NCBI GenBank assembly: GCA_023460875.1
Contig: JAEWOQ010000004.1
Coordinates: 1-9,225, forward strand
Reading direction: 5' to 3'
DNA length: 9,225 nt
From: Pseudomonadota bacterium
Lineage (GTDB): Bacteria > Myxococcota_A > Polyangia > Polyangiales > Polyangiaceae
The stretch's first letter is position 1, and each line of letters begins with the position of its first letter. Shown piece by piece: positions 6,795 through 9,225 of this stretch. A program made the translations under genes and the position numbers. The notes below the pieces were generated by a model. That model was not told the DNA's origin and ran no database searches. It saw only the letters and a list, made by a program, of their open reading frames with translations.

Positions 6795-7505
6795 GTGCAC
6801 TACTGGAACCGCGACAACTTCGAAGGACTCGCGGAGCTCGCTGAACAGCTGCATCGCGATCCTCGCCTCCACGATTTGGCCCGCTACTGCGAACTGCGGG
6901 AGGCGGGGCGGCGCAGCGACGCGCTCGAGGCGCTGGACCGGTTCTTGACCGCTGCGCTCTCGTCGACCGTCGAGGTCCAGCGCGAGCTTGTGCTGCTCGT
7001 GCTGGGCGCTCACGGACGCATCGCCGAGGCTCACCAATTTCTGTCGCACCCTCTCCGGCAGCGACTGCTCGAGCCGGTGCTGGAGGCATGGTGTGCTGCC
7101 GAGCCGCACAACGCCACCCCCATCGGCGAGCTCGGCTTGCTTCACCGGAACGCGGACCTTCTCGAGCGGGCACTCGAGCTGAATACGTCCGACGACCGGG
7201 TCCGGGCATGTCTGGTGTCGATCCTCGTTGGACAGGTCGAGTACGCCACGCACCATCTCGGGGAGGGCAAGCTGATCGGGACCTTCGAGGTGGCCTGTGC
7301 CACGTTGGGTCGGGCCGAACGTCTCATCGAAACCGCTTCGAATCCTGGTTCGATGACGGGACTGGCCGCCGAAGTGGCGGAGCATCGCGACTTGCTCGAC
7401 GACTGGAACCACTACCGGCAGGACCCGCTCGGGACGTTCCCTGAGTGGTGTAGGGAACGCGGCAAAGCGCATCGCTGGTGGAGCATCGTCTACTACCGCT
7501 CGTGA
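6795..7505 (+). CDS. Uncharacterised helical protein (TPR-like helix-pair character), start uncertain
   Basis: A 236-residue, mostly alpha-helical soluble protein with repeated A/L/E/R-rich helices (e.g. LAELAEQLHRDPRLHDLARYCELREAGRRSDALEALDRFL) that recall TPR-like helical repeats. It has no signal peptide or membrane segment. A Trp-rich C-terminus (DDWNHYRQDPLGTFPEWCRERGKAHRWWSIVYYRS) looks conserved and structured. I cannot name the family or a function. The only start after the TAG at 6732-6734 is the GTG at 6795, with a poor ribosome binding site (GGACAG, 4 nt away). The frame upstream from 6735 also looks coding (ALAAANLALAAEAQERTDRYV), so the real N-terminus may lie further up and have been lost to a nonsense mutation or rearrangement. 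Gene integrity is therefore in doubt, though codon bias across the ORF is strong and uninterrupted. Confidence 0.6.
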   Translation: MHYWNRDNFEGLAELAEQLHRDPRLHDLARYCELREAGRRSDALEALDRFLTAALSSTVEVQRELVLLVLGAHGRIAEAHQFLSHPLRQRLLEPVLEAWCAAEPHNATPIGELGLLHRNADLLERALELNTSDDRVRACLVSILVGQVEYATHHLGEGKLIGTFEVACATLGRAERLIETASNPGSMTGLAAEVAEHRDLLDDWNHYRQDPLGTFPEWCRERGKAHRWWSIVYYRS

Positions 7506-7553
7506 GGTGGGAGCCCTCCGCCGCCCCCAGCGGGTGAGGGGCCGAGCGGGGCC

Positions 7554-7622
7554 GAGGCGAACCCAGCAGGCGTGCTGCTCGGCAGCGGCAAGCTCGCCAC
7601 CGAGCCGGACCGACTCGATCTG
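7554..7622 (+). pseudogene. In-frame remnant of a DHFR-like reductase gene
   Basis: Sixty-nine bases match 8761-8829 of the intact reductase gene downstream with seven mismatches and no gaps, including 36 identical bases in a row (7569-7604). Translated, it reads EANPAGVLLGSGKLATEPDRLDL, against DATPAGVLLGSGKLATELDRLDL at residues 112-134 of the intact protein. Similarity stops sharply on both sides. It is too short to function and has no start codon. It lies just before the toxin-antitoxin promoter. Confidence 0.85.
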
Positions 7623-7673
7623 CGCAGGGGGGAGCACCGTCCTGACCCGGAAGGGTCCAGCGTAGGGCCCGGC

Positions 7674-7701
7674 TTGAGTGTACCCCCAAACGGGGTACAC
7701 T
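7674..7701 (+). promoter_or_regulatory. Promoter of the toxin-antitoxin operon
   Basis: -35 TTGAGT (7674-7679), a 16-bp spacer and -10 TACACT (7696-7701). The -35 matches the consensus at four of six positions and so does the -10. The predicted transcription start, about 7 nt after the -10, falls on the toxin GTG at 7708. With no Shine-Dalgarno upstream of that codon, a leaderless transcript is expected. Confidence 0.65.
7678..7700. promoter_or_regulatory. Inverted-repeat operator overlapping the toxin-antitoxin promoter
   Basis: The perfect 9-bp arms GTGTACCCC (7678-7686) and GGGGTACAC (7692-7700) are separated by 5 bp (CAAAC). It covers the end of the -35, the whole spacer and most of the -10 box. 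Antitoxins of this type usually autorepress through such sites, so this is the likely target of the HTH antitoxin encoded downstream. Confidence 0.75.
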
Positions 7702-7707
7702 GGTCGA

Positions 7708-7983
7708 GTGAAGGTTGAGCTCTCGCGGACGGCTCGAAAGCAACTCACGAAGGTCCCGGCGCACATCGTCAGGAAGTTCGCTCTGTGGGTTGACCTCGTG
7801 CAGTTCGAGGGTCTGGAAGCGGCCCGCGCCGTTCCGGGGTTCCGAGATCACGGTCTGAAAGGCACGTGGCAGGGATACCGAGCGGTTCGCCTGAGCGACG
7901 CCTACCGAGCCATCTACATCGTCCGCACCGACGGATCCGTGGAGGCTGTCCATGTCGAAGAGGTGAACAAGCATGACTACTAA
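7708..7983 (+). CDS. higB: RelE/HigB-family toxin of a type II toxin-antitoxin system
   Basis: A 91-residue protein of the RelE/ParE superfamily, whose HigB/RelE members are ribosome-dependent mRNA endonucleases; activity here is inferred from family only. Visible features: an N-terminal strand and basic helix (KVELSRTARKQLTKVPAHIVRKF), the family core LKGTWQGYRAVRLSDAYRAIYIV with basic and aromatic residues in the last strands, and the conserved ending EVNKHDY. An in-frame GTG at 7678 would add ten residues, but it lies inside the promoter/operator. The GTG at 7708 falls at the predicted transcription start, giving a leaderless mRNA. The toxin gene comes first and overlaps the antitoxin gene by 11 bp, the HigBA order. 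The pair is expected to be repressed at the palindrome at 7678-7700. The symbol reflects gene order and family; RelE or a neighbouring subfamily is possible. Confidence 0.85.
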   Translation: MKVELSRTARKQLTKVPAHIVRKFALWVDLVQFEGLEAARAVPGFRDHGLKGTWQGYRAVRLSDAYRAIYIVRTDGSVEAVHVEEVNKHDY

Positions 7984-8302
7984 GCGCGTCCGCTCGACCC
8001 GCCAGAGCTCCACCGCAGCGTACCTCCAGCGTCTGATGGGCGGCCCGCTCACGTTGGGTGGAGCGCTCTCGGCTCTTCGCGAGAATGAAGGTGAGAGCCT
8101 GTCAGTGTTCGCCGAGCGTCTCGGTGTCTCCCGCACTCACCTGAGCGACATCGAACACGGTCGCCGTTCTGTGAGCCTGCGCCGGGCAGCCGATTTCGCA
8201 AGGGCGTTGGGGCAGCATGAAGCCCAGTTCGTACGCCTCGCCCTTCAGGACCAAGTCCGTGAGGCCGGCCTCAAACTTCGCGTGGACGTTCACGTCGCGT
8301 AG
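7973..8302 (+). CDS. higA: HigA-like antitoxin, XRE-type HTH protein
   Basis: A 109-residue DNA-binding protein paired with the toxin. It carries an XRE/Cro-type helix-turn-helix at about residues 41-68 (SLSVFAERLGVSRTHLSDIEHGRRSVS) and a short C-terminal region (FVRLALQDQVREAGLKLRVDVHVA) that may contribute to toxin contact. The ATG at 7973 overlaps the end of the toxin gene in the +1 frame and has a good ribosome binding site (AGGTG, 7961-7965, 7 nt upstream), which allows translational coupling and extra antitoxin synthesis. It should neutralise the toxin and, alone or in complex, repress the promoter at 7674-7701. The antitoxin assignment rests on gene order and the HTH. Confidence 0.85.
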   Translation: MTTKRVRSTRQSSTAAYLQRLMGGPLTLGGALSALRENEGESLSVFAERLGVSRTHLSDIEHGRRSVSLRRAADFARALGQHEAQFVRLALQDQVREAGLKLRVDVHVA

Positions 8303-8413
8303 GAAGGCCCGGATTTCGCGGCTGCTGCCGAACTGGCGGATGGAGCGGACGGGCTTGCGCCCGCCGTTCACTCGCAGGATCGATGGGCGGACACGAGACG
8401 CAGAGAGTCCTGC

Positions 8414-8419
8414 TAGACT
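8414..8419 (+). promoter_or_regulatory. Candidate -10 element of the reductase gene
   Basis: TAGACT ends 8 nt before the ATG at 8428, so a transcript would begin at or next to the start codon. No Shine-Dalgarno precedes the ATG, and no good -35 is seen 16-18 bp upstream. It resembles the extended TANNNT-near-ATG layout of leaderless genes in high-GC bacteria. Confidence 0.4.
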
Positions 8420-8427
8420 CGCCGGCC

Positions 8428-8985
8428 ATGGGACTTCTGACCTTCAGCATCAACGTCACCCTGGACGGCTGCGTCGACCACCAGGAAGGGATCGCCGACG
8501 ACGAGACGCACGCGTTCTTCACCCGTCTCATGGACGAGGGCGGGGCCATGCTGTGGGGCCGCACCACCTACGAGATGATGGAGAGCTACTGGCCGGCCGT
8601 CGCCCGCGGCGACGAAGATGCGCCGCCAGCGGTGCGCGACTGGGCGGTCAAGCTGGAGGCCAAGCCGAAGTACGTGGTGTCATCGACGCGCACGGACTTC
8701 CCGTGGACCAACAGCCACCACATCACCGGCGATCTGCGTGCGGGCGTGCAGAAGCTCAAGGACGCGACCCCTGCCGGCGTGCTGCTCGGCAGCGGCAAGC
8801 TCGCCACCGAGCTCGACCGGCTCGATCTGATCGACGAGTACAAGTTCCTCGTCCACCCCAGGATCGCCGGCCCCGGGCCGACGCTGTATGAGGGCGGGCT
8901 GCCGAGCACGCGAAAGCTCGAGCTCGTCTCGGCCCAGCCGCTCCGCTGCGGCGCGGTGGCGATGCACTACCGGCGCGCGGGGTGA
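8428..8985 (+). CDS. Stand-alone RibD C-terminal/dihydrofolate-reductase-like protein
   Basis: A 185-residue protein of the DHFR-like fold shared with the reductase domain of RibD, likely an NAD(P)H-dependent reductase of unknown substrate. Visible: the N-terminal strand LTFSINVTLDGCVD, the nucleotide-site segment GGAMLWGRTTYEMMESYWP, the strand KPKYVVSSTRTDFPWTNS, the glycine-rich loop GVLLGSGKLATELDRLDLIDEYKFLVHPRIAGPGPTLY cofactor region, and the terminal strand GAVAMHYRR. Length fits single-domain members (about 180-200). No deaminase domain is present, so it is not a full RibD. The frame extends to 8383, but the ATG at 8428 matches the family start and follows a candidate -10 box directly. 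The kinase gene begins 21 nt after its stop, indicating an operon. A 69-bp fragment of a closely related copy lies at 7554-7622. Confidence 0.88.
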   Translation: MGLLTFSINVTLDGCVDHQEGIADDETHAFFTRLMDEGGAMLWGRTTYEMMESYWPAVARGDEDAPPAVRDWAVKLEAKPKYVVSSTRTDFPWTNSHHITGDLRAGVQKLKDATPAGVLLGSGKLATELDRLDLIDEYKFLVHPRIAGPGPTLYEGGLPSTRKLELVSAQPLRCGAVAMHYRRAG

Positions 8986-9006
8986 TGCGGAGCGGTCAGG
9001 ACGTCG

Positions 9007-9225
9007 ATGACGTTGCACACGTTTCTTGCCTCCCGCGTCGAAGCACGGATTCGTGGCGGGAGCTCTTCGCCGATCATCGTCCAGACGCCGGGCGGGCGGT
9101 TCGTCGTCAAGCTGCGGGGAGCCGGGCACGGCACCCTGGCGCTGGTGGCGGAGATCATCGTAGCGGAGCTCGCCGAGCGGCTCGGGTTGGCGGTCCCCGA
9201 GCGGGTGATGATCGAGCTTCCGCCA
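9007..9225 (+). CDS. HipA-like kinase domain protein, N-terminal part (cut by window end)
   Basis: The first 73 residues of a gene that runs off the right edge. MTLHTFLASRVEARIRGGSSSPIIVQ is followed by GGRFVVKLRGAGHGTLALVAEIIVAELAERLGLAVPERVMIEL. This fits the start of HipA-like kinase-domain proteins: a GGSS-type loop, the strand with Lys in FVVKL that would contact ATP, a helix with Glu (LVAEIIVAEL), and GLAVPE. HipA-type proteins are Ser/Thr kinases; this stand-alone group is poorly characterised. The ATG at 9007 has AGGA at 8998-9001, 5 nt upstream. An ATG overlapping the preceding stop at 8985 is in another frame. It follows the reductase gene by 21 nt, probably on the same transcript. 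Whether the catalytic loop is intact cannot be seen here. Confidence 0.72.
   Translation, partial: MTLHTFLASRVEARIRGGSSSPIIVQTPGGRFVVKLRGAGHGTLALVAEIIVAELAERLGLAVPERVMIELPP

Noticed and set aside
7644..7657. GACCC-GGAA-GGGTC inverted repeat upstream of the toxin promoter
   Set aside because: A 5-bp stem outside the promoter, much weaker than the perfect 9-bp repeat at 7678-7700; it also lacks the TetR motif flanks despite containing GACC.
6453..7766. Long (437-codon) minus-strand open frame opposite the DraG fragment and helical protein
   Set aside because: The plus-strand products are recognisable (DraG motifs, HigB start) or better biased; the antisense translation has no domain and is the usual artefact of high-GC codon bias.
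7324..8136. 270-codon minus-strand frame opposite the toxin-antitoxin genes
   Set aside because: The plus strand carries recognisable HigB and HTH proteins with a promoter and ribosome binding site.
8350..8363. Hairpin CGGGC-TTGC-GCCCG after the antitoxin gene as a terminator
   Set aside because: Short stem and no T-tract; such pairs are common by chance at this GC content.
1..9225. CRISPR array, insertion sequence ends, tRNA or rRNA genes
   Set aside because: No spaced repeat array, transposase-like frame, terminal inverted repeats or RNA-gene signature was seen on reading both strands.

Overview
The window is GC-rich throughout, with densely packed genes and strongly GC-biased third codon positions. 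That composition, an astacin-like protease, a long lipoprotein with a Pro/Ala/Ser-rich linker and several toxin-antitoxin-type genes suggest a large-genome, high-GC bacterium of myxobacterial (Myxococcota) type. No rRNA, tRNA or other taxonomic marker is present, so this is an inference.

Left part (1-4100, minus strand): an astacin-like zinc metalloprotease (45-1178), a dihydrolipoyl dehydrogenase with enlarged loops (1438-3012) and a TetR-family repressor (3263-3973). One 17-bp operator-like motif, AGAGACCGANCGGTCGC, occurs three times: once in front of the dehydrogenase gene and twice in front of the tetR gene. This points to a small regulon in which the repressor controls itself and the dehydrogenase. 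A degenerate half-copy lies between the dehydrogenase and the protease.

Middle (4043-7505, plus strand): an intergenic stretch of about 370 bp is followed by a Cys-rich predicted lipoprotein of unknown function (4413-5804). Next is an ADP-ribosylglycohydrolase (DraG/ARH family) reading frame that has lost its N-terminal GDALG-type segment and is probably a pseudogene (5901-6707). After it comes a helical, unrecognised protein (6795-7505) whose coding-like frame continues upstream of its only available start. These three frames share one register, broken by only three stop codons, and this part looks like eroding accessory DNA.

Right part (7506-9225, plus strand): a 69-bp remnant of a dihydrofolate-reductase-like gene precedes a toxin-first HigBA/RelE-type toxin-antitoxin pair. 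The pair has a clear promoter overlapped by a perfect 9-bp inverted repeat, and the toxin mRNA is probably leaderless. It is followed by an intact stand-alone RibD-C/DHFR-like reductase (8428-8985), the apparent parent of the remnant. The last gene is the start of a HipA-like kinase (from 9007), cut by the window edge and probably cotranscribed with the reductase.

The most notable points are the three-operator TetR circuit, the leaderless self-repressed toxin-antitoxin promoter, the in-frame reductase fragment that makes direct repeats around the toxin-antitoxin module, and the two decaying frames in the middle. I see no clear evidence for a wholly new defence or biosynthetic system.
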